A stretch of 64,000 bases of DNA from Microthrixaceae bacterium (GTDB lineage: Bacteria > Actinomycetota > Acidimicrobiia > Acidimicrobiales > Poriferisodalaceae): positions 301,053 to 365,052 of the forward strand of contig WTFX01000029.1 in the NCBI GenBank assembly GCA_011523825.1, read 5' to 3'. How positions within the stretch are numbered: the first letter of the stretch is position 1; each line of letters starts with the position of its first letter. Positions 7,796 to 16,653 of this stretch are shown here, in pieces. The notes beneath the pieces are model-generated. The model saw only the letters and a program-made list of their open reading frames with translations. It searched no databases and was not told the origin of the DNA. Position numbers and translations under genes: made by a program.

Positions 7796-9407
7796 TCCAA
7801 ACATCCTCCCAATTGTTGAATGCATCAACCATGTTTGCAAAGCCGGGTAACCGAGTATCGACTATGGTGAGCACTTCGGCATGCTCATTTCCGCCGACCA
7901 GCGGACCCCGTGTTGCCCGGCCAACCATCTGGCTGTACAAGACAAGCGATTTCGATGGCCTGGCAATGACCACAGCACTGGTCAACGGCGCATCGAACCC
8001 AGTCGTCAAGACGCCAAAGTTACAGAGGACAAAGGGCTTCGAGTCAGAATTCCGATATTCTCCGAGAATTCGCTGACGCTCCGCTGTGGAAGTATCGCCA
8101 CTGACCATAGCTGCGCGCAGATTCCGCGCTCGCAACGCTGTGGCCAGTAGTTTCGCGTGTGAAACTGTTGCAGCAAACACGATGATGCGATTGTGCCTAC
8201 GTGCCAGATTTTCGGTAGCGCTCACGATCGCCAGGTTGCGCTGAGTATCTGCGGCCAAGTCCTCCAATAGTGCCGCTGGTAGATCTAAGGCTTCCGCCAG
8301 ATCACGTATTTGTTTGTTGGTAAGTGCCTTACCTCCATCGTAGGGCAAAGTCGTAATGCTAGTTCGCGCCAAGTAACCTTCTTCAGTCAAGTAGTCGAGC
8401 GGGCTCTCATAACCAGCTACTGTCAGCGTCACCTTCTGCTTCGCAAAGAGCTTCGCGAGTTCCGCATCGACTTCGGGATCGTTCCATGTCCGACCCGGCG
8501 TCGCAGTCAAACCGAGCAAACCTGTCGTTGATTTTCGGGACAATATGGTTTCGAGCAAGTACTGATACGAAGGAGCTGTCGCTTGGTGTGCCTCATCAAG
8601 AACCACGAGGCTAGTGCGGTCTGCAAGTCGTGCAATAAAGTCACCGTCTCGAAGCGCTCGCTGATAGAGTTTGCTCAGTCCAGCGACCATAAAGCCGTCA
8701 CGAATGCTATCAATACTGGGAACTTGGTTGGAGCCCCAGAATCGATAAACCTCAAGCTCACGGTCTCCCATTAGATTCCAAGCGTTTGCAAAGTCGCTAG
8801 TTGACTGCTCGCATAGCTCTTCACTGTATGCCAACCAGAGCACAATTCCAGGTGAATGGCGCTGTAGCGAATCCGCCACCGCGTGAATTGCGGTCCGGGT
8901 CTTTCCGGCTCCGGTCGGCATGTGAAGTAGTACGGTGGGTTTCTGCGATCGAAGATGCTCTAGCACCCGCTTGAGCGCGTCACGCTGGTGGCTGAAGAGA
9001 CCATACTGTGGTGAAATCGTCTCAGGAGCTATTGTGCCTGGGGCTTCGTTAACTGCAGTCGGGCTCAACCCAAAATACTCAAGCAGCAGATCTTCGGAGT
9101 TGGACCCTTTTCGGATCTTGAGATCTACGAGTGACTGAAGCGGTCGTTCGACGTCGACAGACAAGATTTGTGCCAGTTCTTGAGCGTGCCTGAGAGGCAA
9201 GAACTGCAGCAGAGCACTTCGACTCGATTTGTCTCTCAAGAGCTCTAGCGGTGAATGTAGCTCAAGACAAATGCGCCTGAGTTCAGGCGGCGATGTCGAG
9301 CGTTCGTCGAGTGCGCTGAGCACTGCAACTGCCCTCGGCCCTACCAAGTCTTGGAGAGTCTCGTCGTCGGCACGGCTCAGAAGGTCTTGAAAGCTCAAGT
9401 CCGGCAT
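7788..9407 (-). CDS. DEAD/DEAH-box SF2 helicase of the defence operon
   Basis: A 539-residue superfamily 2 helicase. An N-terminal helical region of about 130 residues without recognised domain precedes a Q-like FSHQRDAL, Walker A MPTGAGKT (163-170), DEAH box VVLDEAHQATAPSY, motif III GLTATPGRT, and the second RecA domain with VFAATVSHAKLLA, TTGFDAP and motif VI QMVGRATRG. The architecture is like the helicase subunits of restriction and other phage-defence systems. It starts 13 bases after the PAPS-reductase-like gene with a GGGGAA site, and its end overlaps the MORC-like gene, so it joins modification and effector halves in one transcript. SspF position by order (inference). Codons and base composition are AT-richer than the sspABCD part. 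Confidence 0.85.
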   Translation of the reverse strand: MPDLSFQDLLSRADDETLQDLVGPRAVAVLSALDERSTSPPELRRICLELHSPLELLRDKSSRSALLQFLPLRHAQELAQILSVDVERPLQSLVDLKIRKGSNSEDLLLEYFGLSPTAVNEAPGTIAPETISPQYGLFSHQRDALKRVLEHLRSQKPTVLLHMPTGAGKTRTAIHAVADSLQRHSPGIVLWLAYSEELCEQSTSDFANAWNLMGDRELEVYRFWGSNQVPSIDSIRDGFMVAGLSKLYQRALRDGDFIARLADRTSLVVLDEAHQATAPSYQYLLETILSRKSTTGLLGLTATPGRTWNDPEVDAELAKLFAKQKVTLTVAGYESPLDYLTEEGYLARTSITTLPYDGGKALTNKQIRDLAEALDLPAALLEDLAADTQRNLAIVSATENLARRHNRIIVFAATVSHAKLLATALRARNLRAAMVSGDTSTAERQRILGEYRNSDSKPFVLCNFGVLTTGFDAPLTSAVVIARPSKSLVLYSQMVGRATRGPLVGGNEHAEVLTIVDTRLPGFANMVDAFNNWEDVWNE

Positions 9408-9420
9408 ATCGGTTTCCCCA

Positions 9421-10269
9421 CTAGAGCGCGCAGACAGTGCAGGAAACCGTGTCGTCCTCGGTATCGAGAGCCTCTGCGAGAGCCTCAAGGACAGGTACTT
9501 CGACGCGAACTTGGCGGATTCGGTCCATTGCAGCTGCGTGCTTGTCGAGGATCTCCTGGCGGCGGGAGCGTAGTTGGACGAGCGTCTCGCCGCCGCTCCA
9601 GGTGTACTGGCGACCTGACATCGCACGTTCGCTGAAGTCGGCATCTCCGTCAACGCCGGCGTCTAGAAGCACCTTCTGCTCGATCGCGATGGCGCGCTCG
9701 TAGAGCTCCGGGTGGCGCTCAGCGAGGCCCACCCACTCGGCCTTGCGTTGGTAGAAGCAGAAGTAACAGCCCGAGCGCGTTCGCCATTCGTAGTAGTCGG
9801 GCAACCCGATGCCGGCGTCATCGAGGATCTTCATGACTCCGTCGTGGTCGACGCCGTCCTCGACGAACGGGAAGCGGCTCTCGATGTTCGGCTTCGTCGA
9901 GATGTAGCCCTTGCGGTTGGCCTCGTCGGCGCGGATGGCCACGTAGGAGATCGCAGGCTCGTCGCCGATCCACGCCTCGATCGGCTTGATCTTCATCACC
10001 TTCGTGCACCAGCGCATTTGCGGCGACGGCAGGGCGCCGCGGAAGACCTCAAACCAGTGGTCGAACCCTCGCTCGGAATTGAGGCGGGCGATCGGCTTGC
10101 CCAAGATGACCTCGAGCCGGGTGAGGAACTCGTACGTCTCCGGTAATTCCGCACCTGTATCGCAGAAGAAGTACTCCATCTTGGGCACGCGGTCACGCAA
10201 GTAGAGGGCCAGTGCACTCGAGTCTTTGCCACCCGAGATGCCGCAGATGTGCCGAGTGCTCTCACCCAT
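9421..10269 (-). CDS. sspD: PAPS-reductase-like phosphorothioation protein SspD
   Basis: A 282-residue member of the PP-loop/PAPS reductase superfamily. ISGGKDSSALAL (residues 11-22) is the ATP-pyrophosphatase loop; RWCTKVMKIKPIEAW is the adenylyl-binding region; RSGCYFCFYQRK and the C-terminal SCTVCAL supply cysteines possibly used for a metal cluster or sulfur relay. The family includes DndC and SspD, which activate and thiolate the DNA backbone in phosphorothioate systems. Gene order after a cysteine desulfurase, a DUF4007 protein and a large ATPase identifies this as SspD rather than a cysteine-biosynthesis enzyme. The start at 10269 overlaps the sspC stop by 8 bases; the longer frame adds an unlikely N-terminus. 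Confidence 0.85.
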   Translation of the reverse strand: MGESTRHICGISGGKDSSALALYLRDRVPKMEYFFCDTGAELPETYEFLTRLEVILGKPIARLNSERGFDHWFEVFRGALPSPQMRWCTKVMKIKPIEAWIGDEPAISYVAIRADEANRKGYISTKPNIESRFPFVEDGVDHDGVMKILDDAGIGLPDYYEWRTRSGCYFCFYQRKAEWVGLAERHPELYERAIAIEQKVLLDAGVDGDADFSERAMSGRQYTWSGGETLVQLRSRRQEILDKHAAAMDRIRQVRVEVPVLEALAEALDTEDDTVSCTVCAL

Positions 10270-13200
10270 CTCCAACCACCTTGGCGAGCATAGGAGTATG
10301 AGCATGGCGAATGTCGGGCGAGCCAGCCGATTCGAGAAGGCCCTTGCCGAGAATTGTCAAGGCGGCGTGGTATGCCCGCTGGTCCGAACCGACGATTCGC
10401 CGAATGCTCTTGAGCATGTGATCGACTGCGTTCTCGACACTCCGGCGCTCTTCCTGAGTGACCTGGACCAACCGGGACTCCTCAGCACCACTCGGGTCGG
10501 TGAACGTCACCCGCAATACATCGAAAGGGACTCCGCCCATGGCGAGGCGTTCGTTGTGGAGCGCCTTAAGGCGGTTGAACGCCGCGAGCCGACGGGGCAG
10601 CTCGACACGCACGGCAGCGAGGTCGTCGTCATTCCATTCCGCCGGCGCCTTCTTGGCAAGCACCGTCGCGACTGATGCCATCCAGTCGAGATCGTCGTCG
10701 TAGACATCGTTTGACAACGCCAACACGAATGCGCGCACATCTCGATCCAGCACCTCATCCGCGAGACCTGCTGCCGGGCCACTGACCGCGAGCCGCGTGC
10801 GCTCGCCGGCGGCAGCGAGCAACTCATCGCGAAGCTCGCCGACCATCAAACGGCAGCGAGATGTGAGTTCGTCGATGCATCGGGCAAGTCCGTCGGCAAA
10901 CGCTTCAAGTTCACCCTTCCGTGAACGTTGCTGCGGCCTTCCCCCCTTACGGCGCGCTGCAATGGGTGCAAAGCCGAGAGCGACGGGCAAGAGCTCGAAG
11001 AGCAGGACATCGGGCTCCGTTGCCTCGTTCAAGGCATCTCGGACTGCGAGCGCGTCGGCCGACAGATGTGACGTGCGGCGTGTCCACTGCTCGAGGCCGC
11101 GCATCCGCGCAGCTAGATAGAGCGTGACGGCGAGCACGTTGCCAACCCGGCGACCACCGAGACCCGCCTCTATGCCGAACCGGGCCGCGAGCACGTCGAG
11201 CGCATTGCGTCGCTGGCCCGAGATGTTCGCGAAGTGCTTGATCTCGAAGTGCTCCGGGTTGCGAACCATGCGCTCGGAGAGCTCGGGCGAGAGCCCGAGC
11301 TGGAAGGTGCCGTGCTCGTAGATCGCGATGCGGTCAGCTCGCGCCAAGAGTGCCGCTGTCACGACGACTGGGATGACGCCAGCCTTGACGCCGTACGGCG
11401 GCAGAGCCAGCGTGAAGTACAGATCCCGGATGTTGAGTCGCGACTTCTTCGCAGACTCAAACGCGCCCTCGATCGCCCCCCAGACCGGCGCGAAGCGGAT
11501 CTGCTCGATCTGCTTGAGGCCCTCAGTGACTTTGCTGTTGCTGCGGATTCGCGGCTTGCCGAAGGCCAGATTGCCGCCAGCTCTGTTGGGGCGATGCAAT
11601 CCTGCGTGCTTCAACCCAGCCTCGTACATAGCAACTTCGGGCCCGTAGCCCTTGAGACCGAGCCGGTACTCGACGCTGTGCTCGATCATGGCTGTCAACA
11701 GGATCTTTCTGGCCTTTGCGCCTTGCGAGGTCAGATCCGAGCGGTTCAGCATCTCGTTTGGCACGCGTGGTGCATAGGGGTAGGAGTGGTCTGCCGCTTC
11801 AGAGAGCGGCGCGCTCCCCCGGCCTGGACTCAGGGGCACGCCTGCTCCGCTGTCGAGCAGCTTCCAGCGGCAGGCGTCAGTGCTGAATGCCTGTGAGACG
11901 GCCGCGTCCAACTGCGATCTTGCCGAGGCCAGTCGCTCTCCGACTTCGCGGCGCGCCACCCAATCGGCCTTGACTTGCGGCGCCGCAAGCACATCGCTCA
12001 GTGCGGCTACCTCACGCGCAGCGCGATCAAGGTCGCCGATATCGTCGGGCAGAGCGACAACTACGGGCTTGGAACGCAGATTCCATTCCTGGCCCGATGC
12101 GTTTCTGGCATCAGCAAACGAACTCAGCGCCGTGTCCGACAACGTCGGGATCTCGCCATCGGCGTTGGTGACGAGCAAGAGGTCACCGTCGACAGTGTCG
12201 AGTGCAGCGGGTGGCTCAACCGTCTCATCACCATGAGCGAAGCGACGCCTGAACAACCGAACCGTGTCGTTCTGAGCGCTGTGACGAGCAGCAACCATGG
12301 GCTCAAGCGCGTGGACAGTTTCCAGTACTCGGTGCAATGGCTGGTCGGCGATCTGGTCATGCGCCGCCGCCGTCAGTTCAACGACGTTGACATCAGTGCC
12401 TTGCCAGATTCGATACTCGTCAGCAAAGGCCCGGTATGTCACCAGGCCTCGCTGCTCGAGGCCAGAAAGCACTGTGCTCGATTCAGGATCGACAAGCTGA
12501 AGCACGGATGCGCTGGCCCTGACTGCGCCGGATGCAGACACCAGATTCAGCAGCGCGACCGACTTGGCGAGACGCTGCCCAGCGTCAGTAAGGCCATTGG
12601 CATCACGTAGCCGGCTCGCGATTTCCATCCATCGACTTGAGCGACCGGTGACACTCACACCGGCACCGTCGGTGCCCATGAAGTAGTCGTACACAGCCTC
12701 AGGGCCGATCGACGGGAGCTCGCCTGCAGCGTCCATGTCGATGCCAGAAGCAAGCGTCGCGACTGTGCCTGACTCGTTACCAGCCAAGAATGAGAACAGC
12801 GTCCGCTCGTGCTGCCCGAATCGGTTGCACAGCTCTGGCAGCACCAATGTCGAGACAGGGTGCAGCGGCCAGCATGACGCGATCGCGGCCGGATCGCTGA
12901 GATCGGTGATGCCTGCGGACGCGAGTGCCTGCGCATGCGACTCGGCCCAAACGTTGATATGCGAGCGGATGTCGTCACCCACGTCAAACGCTTGGGCGAT
13001 CAGCGCACGCGTCTGAGCTGCCGACTCGGTAAAGGCGATGTCGACGAATCGGCCTTGCACTTTCGCCCAATCGCGGCGTCGACGGTCATCGACATCGGCG
13101 AGGTACTCCTCGAACGACAGGTGCTGGAGCGTGATGACGAAGATCGGCAAGCCAGTGCCCTGACCGGCTTCTGCCAGTCGCTGCAGGAGGTAGGTGTCGC

Positions 13201-13843
13201 TCGACTCGTCATCTCGGGCTGCCTCGAGGTTCTTCCCAAATTCGTCGATGACGATGAGCACCGGTGCCCGCGAGGCCATGCAGCTTGCGATGTCCACGAG
13301 TTCGCTGACTGATGGATCGACCGGGTCTTCCTTGCGGCCTACGCGTCGCTGAGCGAGCTTGAGCACCGAAGAAGCCGGGAATTCGGCAGAACCAGGAATC
13401 TTGCCGTGACGGCGCACCACGGCCCGATGCAGCCCACGCAGCACGGTTCGCGCCACCGGTTCACGGTCTGCGGTGACAAGCGCCCGATAGAAGCCGTGCG
13501 ATCGGGCTCGGTGATTCGACAGTGCCTGAAGCACTGCATCCCCGGCGGCTGTCGAGGCTTCCGAGATCTTGCCCAGTGCGCGTTCACGAGCGATGCACGG
13601 CGGCCCGAACGCCGCGTCGAGCAGGAGACCGAGCGACGACTTGCCTGAGCCGTACGGGCCGGTAACGGACCAAGCGCCTCCTGCTGGCCCCGAGGCCGCT
13701 TCGGCGACGCGACTCACGACGTCGAGCGCCCGCGATGTGACCACGTACCCGTCGAGGGACTCGGTGCTCTCGGCGTCGCGCTCGAAGTTTGCCGATCGGG
13801 CGAACTGGCTTCGCACGGCCAGCACGTCTGCCAACGTCGTCAC
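10262..13843 (-). CDS. sspC: Large P-loop ATPase of phosphorothioation module (SspC-like)
   Basis: A 1193-residue protein with an N-terminal P-loop ATPase: Walker A TGPYGSGKSS (residues 61-70) and Walker B VLIVIDEFGKN (195-205), followed by about 900 residues that are largely helical with no domain I can name. It starts at a GTG that overlaps the sspB stop by four bases (GTGA) and its own stop lies inside the start of sspD. In ssp operons the gene between the DUF4007 protein and the PAPS-reductase-like protein is SspC, the ATPase of the modification complex, and position plus P-loop support that call. The long tail may carry DNA-recognition or assembly functions (inference). Confidence 0.8.
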   Translation of the reverse strand: MTTLADVLAVRSQFARSANFERDAESTESLDGYVVTSRALDVVSRVAEAASGPAGGAWSVTGPYGSGKSSLGLLLDAAFGPPCIARERALGKISEASTAAGDAVLQALSNHRARSHGFYRALVTADREPVARTVLRGLHRAVVRRHGKIPGSAEFPASSVLKLAQRRVGRKEDPVDPSVSELVDIASCMASRAPVLIVIDEFGKNLEAARDDESSDTYLLQRLAEAGQGTGLPIFVITLQHLSFEEYLADVDDRRRRDWAKVQGRFVDIAFTESAAQTRALIAQAFDVGDDIRSHINVWAESHAQALASAGITDLSDPAAIASCWPLHPVSTLVLPELCNRFGQHERTLFSFLAGNESGTVATLASGIDMDAAGELPSIGPEAVYDYFMGTDGAGVSVTGRSSRWMEIASRLRDANGLTDAGQRLAKSVALLNLVSASGAVRASASVLQLVDPESSTVLSGLEQRGLVTYRAFADEYRIWQGTDVNVVELTAAAHDQIADQPLHRVLETVHALEPMVAARHSAQNDTVRLFRRRFAHGDETVEPPAALDTVDGDLLLVTNADGEIPTLSDTALSSFADARNASGQEWNLRSKPVVVALPDDIGDLDRAAREVAALSDVLAAPQVKADWVARREVGERLASARSQLDAAVSQAFSTDACRWKLLDSGAGVPLSPGRGSAPLSEAADHSYPYAPRVPNEMLNRSDLTSQGAKARKILLTAMIEHSVEYRLGLKGYGPEVAMYEAGLKHAGLHRPNRAGGNLAFGKPRIRSNSKVTEGLKQIEQIRFAPVWGAIEGAFESAKKSRLNIRDLYFTLALPPYGVKAGVIPVVVTAALLARADRIAIYEHGTFQLGLSPELSERMVRNPEHFEIKHFANISGQRRNALDVLAARFGIEAGLGGRRVGNVLAVTLYLAARMRGLEQWTRRTSHLSADALAVRDALNEATEPDVLLFELLPVALGFAPIAARRKGGRPQQRSRKGELEAFADGLARCIDELTSRCRLMVGELRDELLAAAGERTRLAVSGPAAGLADEVLDRDVRAFVLALSNDVYDDDLDWMASVATVLAKKAPAEWNDDDLAAVRVELPRRLAAFNRLKALHNERLAMGGVPFDVLRVTFTDPSGAEESRLVQVTQEERRSVENAVDHMLKSIRRIVGSDQRAYHAALTILGKGLLESAGSPDIRHAHTPMLAKVVGDG

Positions 13844-14916
13844 CGCCGTCTCCTCGGGTTGCGCTTCTGCTGCAGGGTGTCAAGACGGGTCAACGCGTCT
13901 TCCGGCTCGTTACTGTCGGCCGTCTCGCTCACGTCGTCCGACGGTTCATCACCTCGCAGCCCTGCGACTGGATCTGCGGGGGCAACGCCGTAGTGCTCGG
14001 AGAGCAGATCGGCGGCGACCGCAGCGGGATCGCCCTTCCACGACAGCTGGGGTACCCCTGTCGGTGTCACCAGGTCGAGTGAGCTCGAGGCTTCGACTGC
14101 GGGCGTCAATGCGGCCATCAAATCGACGGCACTCAGCTTGAACACACTCGCCGGCGAGCCTCGTTCTGCCGCAATTCGTTCGAGCGTGATCGTCTGACCG
14201 GTCAATCCGATGCGTGCAATCCAGTCGAGCACAGCGTGTGCTGCGACTGCCGACGCCAGCGTTGGCTTCGGACCCAGCTTGTAGCGATGGGCGCCGGTCG
14301 CCTCAGAGCGGCCGACCAGGCGCAGTTCTCGAAGTGGGCAATCGGCAGCGTCATCAAGCGTTTCTCTGCCGACACGCACGGTCGGTGCGTAGGTGCGCAT
14401 GAACGCACTGAGGTCTTTCTGGACAGCGGACTCGCTCGGCTCCTTCCAGTCCGGTGCAGCACGCAGTTGCGTCATGACAGTCCTGCCGAGGTCCTCCAGC
14501 TCGAACTCAACCGCATTGAAATCGCAGAGTGCCAGCCACCAGACGGGCAACCTGCACGGCTGAGCCAGCATCCGCCAGTGCAGCAGCCAGAGCGTGCCGG
14601 GGTCTTCCATCCACGGGTCCCAGCCGCCGTCGCCAAACAGTGCTTTTCCGAATCGGGTCGGCACGACGATGTTCGGCTTGCGGTTCGATGCCGCTTCGGG
14701 ATCGGGTACTTCGGTGACGACCTTCGCGGCCAGCCCCCAGAAGCGGATCGACCGGACCATGTTCTTGCCGACACCCAGTCGCACCGGGGCGTCTTCGCTC
14801 GCAAACACGTACGGGTCGCGTGACGCCGCGACGTAGGCCTTCCTGAACCAGCCGTAGCGAGGGTGGAAGGTCTCGTGGCGTGCGAATACCGGCTGCGCCG
14901 CTTCGCTCAACTGCAT
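13840..14916 (-). CDS. sspB: DUF4007 protein, probable DNA-nicking subunit SspB
   Basis: A 358-residue protein that begins with the hallmark DUF4007 sequence: FARHETFHPRYGWFRKAY, then GVGKNMVRSIRFWGLAAKV. The domain runs through most of the first 290 residues; the last 60 are acidic and polar. SspB of the SspABCD phosphorothioation system carries DUF4007 and was described as a strand-nicking endonuclease that provides the site for single-strand sulfur insertion (established for the family, as I recall it). It lies one base after the cysteine desulfurase stop and overlaps sspC by GTGA, so the subunits are translationally coupled. The catalytic residues of this domain are not known to me, so activity cannot be judged from sequence. 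Confidence 0.8.
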   Translation of the reverse strand: MQLSEAAQPVFARHETFHPRYGWFRKAYVAASRDPYVFASEDAPVRLGVGKNMVRSIRFWGLAAKVVTEVPDPEAASNRKPNIVVPTRFGKALFGDGGWDPWMEDPGTLWLLHWRMLAQPCRLPVWWLALCDFNAVEFELEDLGRTVMTQLRAAPDWKEPSESAVQKDLSAFMRTYAPTVRVGRETLDDAADCPLRELRLVGRSEATGAHRYKLGPKPTLASAVAAHAVLDWIARIGLTGQTITLERIAAERGSPASVFKLSAVDLMAALTPAVEASSSLDLVTPTGVPQLSWKGDPAAVAADLLSEHYGVAPADPVAGLRGDEPSDDVSETADSNEPEDALTRLDTLQQKRNPRRRR

Positions 14917-14917
14917 G

Positions 14918-16096
14918 TCATGCCGCCTCGGAGGTCATGAGGCGAACGTAACGAACGGCTGTGACAACCTCTCGGGCGGCGACTTCGATTTCGGCAGCCG
15001 TTGTGAAGCGGCCGAGGCTGAACCGGACCGATTCGAAGGCCGCGTCCCGCGAGAGCCCCATCGCCGTCAGCACGGGCGAGGGCTCGTTGGCGCCCGTGCT
15101 GCAGGCGCTGCCCGCCGAAGCTGCGACGGGATCCATGTTCACCAGCACAGCGTCAGCGTCTGCTCCGCTGAATCGCATGTTTGCGGTGTTGGGCAGGCGT
15201 CGCTCGAGATCGCCGTTCTGCACGACGTCTGCCAGTTCGCCTTCCAGCGCTGCCACGAAGCGGTCACGCAGTGCGCCAACTCGCTCGGCCTCGCTCGCCT
15301 GCTCGTCGGCAGCGAGCTCGGCTGCGACTCCCAATCCGACGATTCCCGCCACGTTCAGCGAACCGGAGCGAAGTCCGCGTTCGTGGCCGCCGCCCCACAC
15401 TGTCGGATGCAGGGCCGCGATGGCCTCCCGGGTTCCGACCAGCGCTCCCACGCCCGTCGGACCGCAGATCTTGTGACCGCTGAGCGACACGAGATCGCAT
15501 CCCAGTGCGGTCATGTCGAACGGGAGGCGGCCCACCATTTGAGTGGCGTCACAGTGGAAGAGCCCACCGGCTTGATGAACCAGGTCGGCAATATCTGCGA
15601 TCGGATTTAGGACGCCCGTTTCGCTGTTGGCGGCCATGATCGACACCAGCAGCTCGCCCTCGGTCGCCTGCACCATGCCTGCCAGCGCCTCCAGATCGAC
15701 GAAGCCGCCCGGCGTCACGGGCGCGATCTGCAGATGGCAGCGGCCGGCTGCGGCAAGCGCCTCGGCCGTCCGGCCCACAGATGCGTGCTCGACCGCCGAT
15801 GTCACGAGTGTCGGCCGGACGCGACTCGGGGTCTCGGAGGCAGCATCAGCAAATCCGCCAAGAGCGAGATTGTTGGCTTCTGTCGCGCCTGCGGTGAAAA
15901 CCACCCCACCGGGTGGCCCACCCACTAGCCCGGCCACGTGTTCGCGAGCCTCACTGACGGCAGCATCCTGCCGCCGGCCAAATCGATGAGCCGACGATGC
16001 GTTGCCGAACCCGTCGGTCATGGCCTTCGCCACCGCTTCGGTCACCCGTGGATCGCAGGGCGCGGACGCGTTGTAGTCGAGATAGATCTCGTTCAC
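14918..16096 (-). CDS. sspA: Cysteine desulfurase (SspA/DndA/IscS type)
   Basis: A 392-residue PLP-dependent class V aminotransferase-fold enzyme that takes sulfur from L-cysteine as a persulfide. Evidence: the opening IYLDYNASAPCDPRV, the TAGATEANNLAL PLP-binding loop, SLSGHKICGPTGVGALV with the Schiff-base lysine, and SAGSACSTGANEPSPVL, which holds the catalytic cysteine near residue 330 in the long-loop form typical of IscS/DndA. Length and motifs are complete. It starts with GTG, is the first gene of the seven-gene leftward operon, and should supply sulfur to SspD. An IscS serving Fe-S assembly would look similar, but no Isc/Suf scaffold genes are nearby and the stop is one base from sspB. 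Confidence 0.88.
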   Translation of the reverse strand: MNEIYLDYNASAPCDPRVTEAVAKAMTDGFGNASSAHRFGRRQDAAVSEAREHVAGLVGGPPGGVVFTAGATEANNLALGGFADAASETPSRVRPTLVTSAVEHASVGRTAEALAAAGRCHLQIAPVTPGGFVDLEALAGMVQATEGELLVSIMAANSETGVLNPIADIADLVHQAGGLFHCDATQMVGRLPFDMTALGCDLVSLSGHKICGPTGVGALVGTREAIAALHPTVWGGGHERGLRSGSLNVAGIVGLGVAAELAADEQASEAERVGALRDRFVAALEGELADVVQNGDLERRLPNTANMRFSGADADAVLVNMDPVAASAGSACSTGANEPSPVLTAMGLSRDAAFESVRFSLGRFTTAAEIEVAAREVVTAVRYVRLMTSEAA

Positions 16097-16215
16097 TCAA
16101 GACCCCGGATCGGTGGCGGCATCAGCCTTGCGGCGAGCGTAAATCAAGCACCTCCGCGGCCAGTGGATCCACTCGTTTTCGACAAGGCCGTCTGGCAGGC
16201 GACTAGCGCGCCACT

Positions 16216-16252
16216 TCGTCGAGCGTCTCGGGCTACCCGAGACGCTCGACGA
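16216..16252. repeat. 17-bp perfect inverted repeat with 3-nt loop
   Basis: Arms 16216-16232 (TCGTCGAGCGTCTCGGG) and 16236-16252 are exact reverse complements around the loop CTA. It lies 120 bases upstream of the cysteine desulfurase start. No T-run follows on either strand, so it is not a canonical intrinsic terminator. It could be an operator or a structured leader for the defence operon, or a small palindromic repeat element (inference). Confidence 0.75.
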
Positions 16253-16400
16253 TCTGTCAATACCTCACGAATCACCCATACCTCACTGTGGTGCTGAGGA
16301 AGGCCCTACTGGTGAGCATTGATGATCGCCGCACCTCAAGGCGCCGTAGCACTTGGGCAGATCATCATGGGCCATCCCAAATCTCGCATCGGCGTAGCAG

Positions 16401-16431
16401 AAAAAAGGGACCCCGTGCGGTCCGGGGTCCC
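16401..16431 (-). terminator. Rho-independent terminator (leftward)
   Basis: Nine-base-pair GC-rich stem GGGACCCCG/CGGGGTCCC (16407-16415 with 16423-16431), 7-nt loop, flanked on the plus strand by six A residues (16401-16406), which give six U residues after the hairpin in a leftward RNA. It ends transcription arriving from the HepT/nucleotidyltransferase pair or from an unseen small RNA, and separates that unit from the ssp operon. Confidence 0.85.
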
Positions 16432-16653
16432 GTTGCCGCGGCATTTCGGCTGCATTCGGCAGAGGCCTACTAACCGAGCCAATCGACGCCATGAATGTAG
16501 CTCAGCCGCCAGCGAGCGCACGCAACGATTGAGCGGAGCGCTCGTCACAACTGCTTGAGGACGCGAAATATAGGAAATGACATTCGTTATCCCGCGCAAG
16601 TTCTCTTCGGTCGGGTGACCTCGTCGGACCATGCGGGGCGGCGCTGAGCGAAT

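Larger units (their letters stand above)
16097..16653. other. 557-bp intergenic region between ssp operon and HEPN/MNT pair
   Basis: This gap must contain the promoter of the leftward seven-gene operon. It holds a 17-bp perfect inverted repeat (16216-16252) and, further right, a strong intrinsic terminator for the leftward transcript coming from the toxin-antitoxin pair. Short open frames in it have no recognisable protein. The part at 16550-16620 is noticeably more AT-rich and could hide a small RNA or promoter, but I found no tRNA-like or other RNA fold. Confidence 0.5.

Noticed and set aside
5052..9407. Helicase plus PLD nuclease might be a DISARM-type system.
   Set aside because: There is no DUF1998 protein or methyltransferase. 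The upstream desulfurase, DUF4007 and PAPS-reductase genes point to phosphorothioation instead.
16283..16640. Short open frames near the terminator as a small gene.
   Set aside because: Frames in both directions lack a ribosome site and family resemblance, and they overlap the terminator hairpin.
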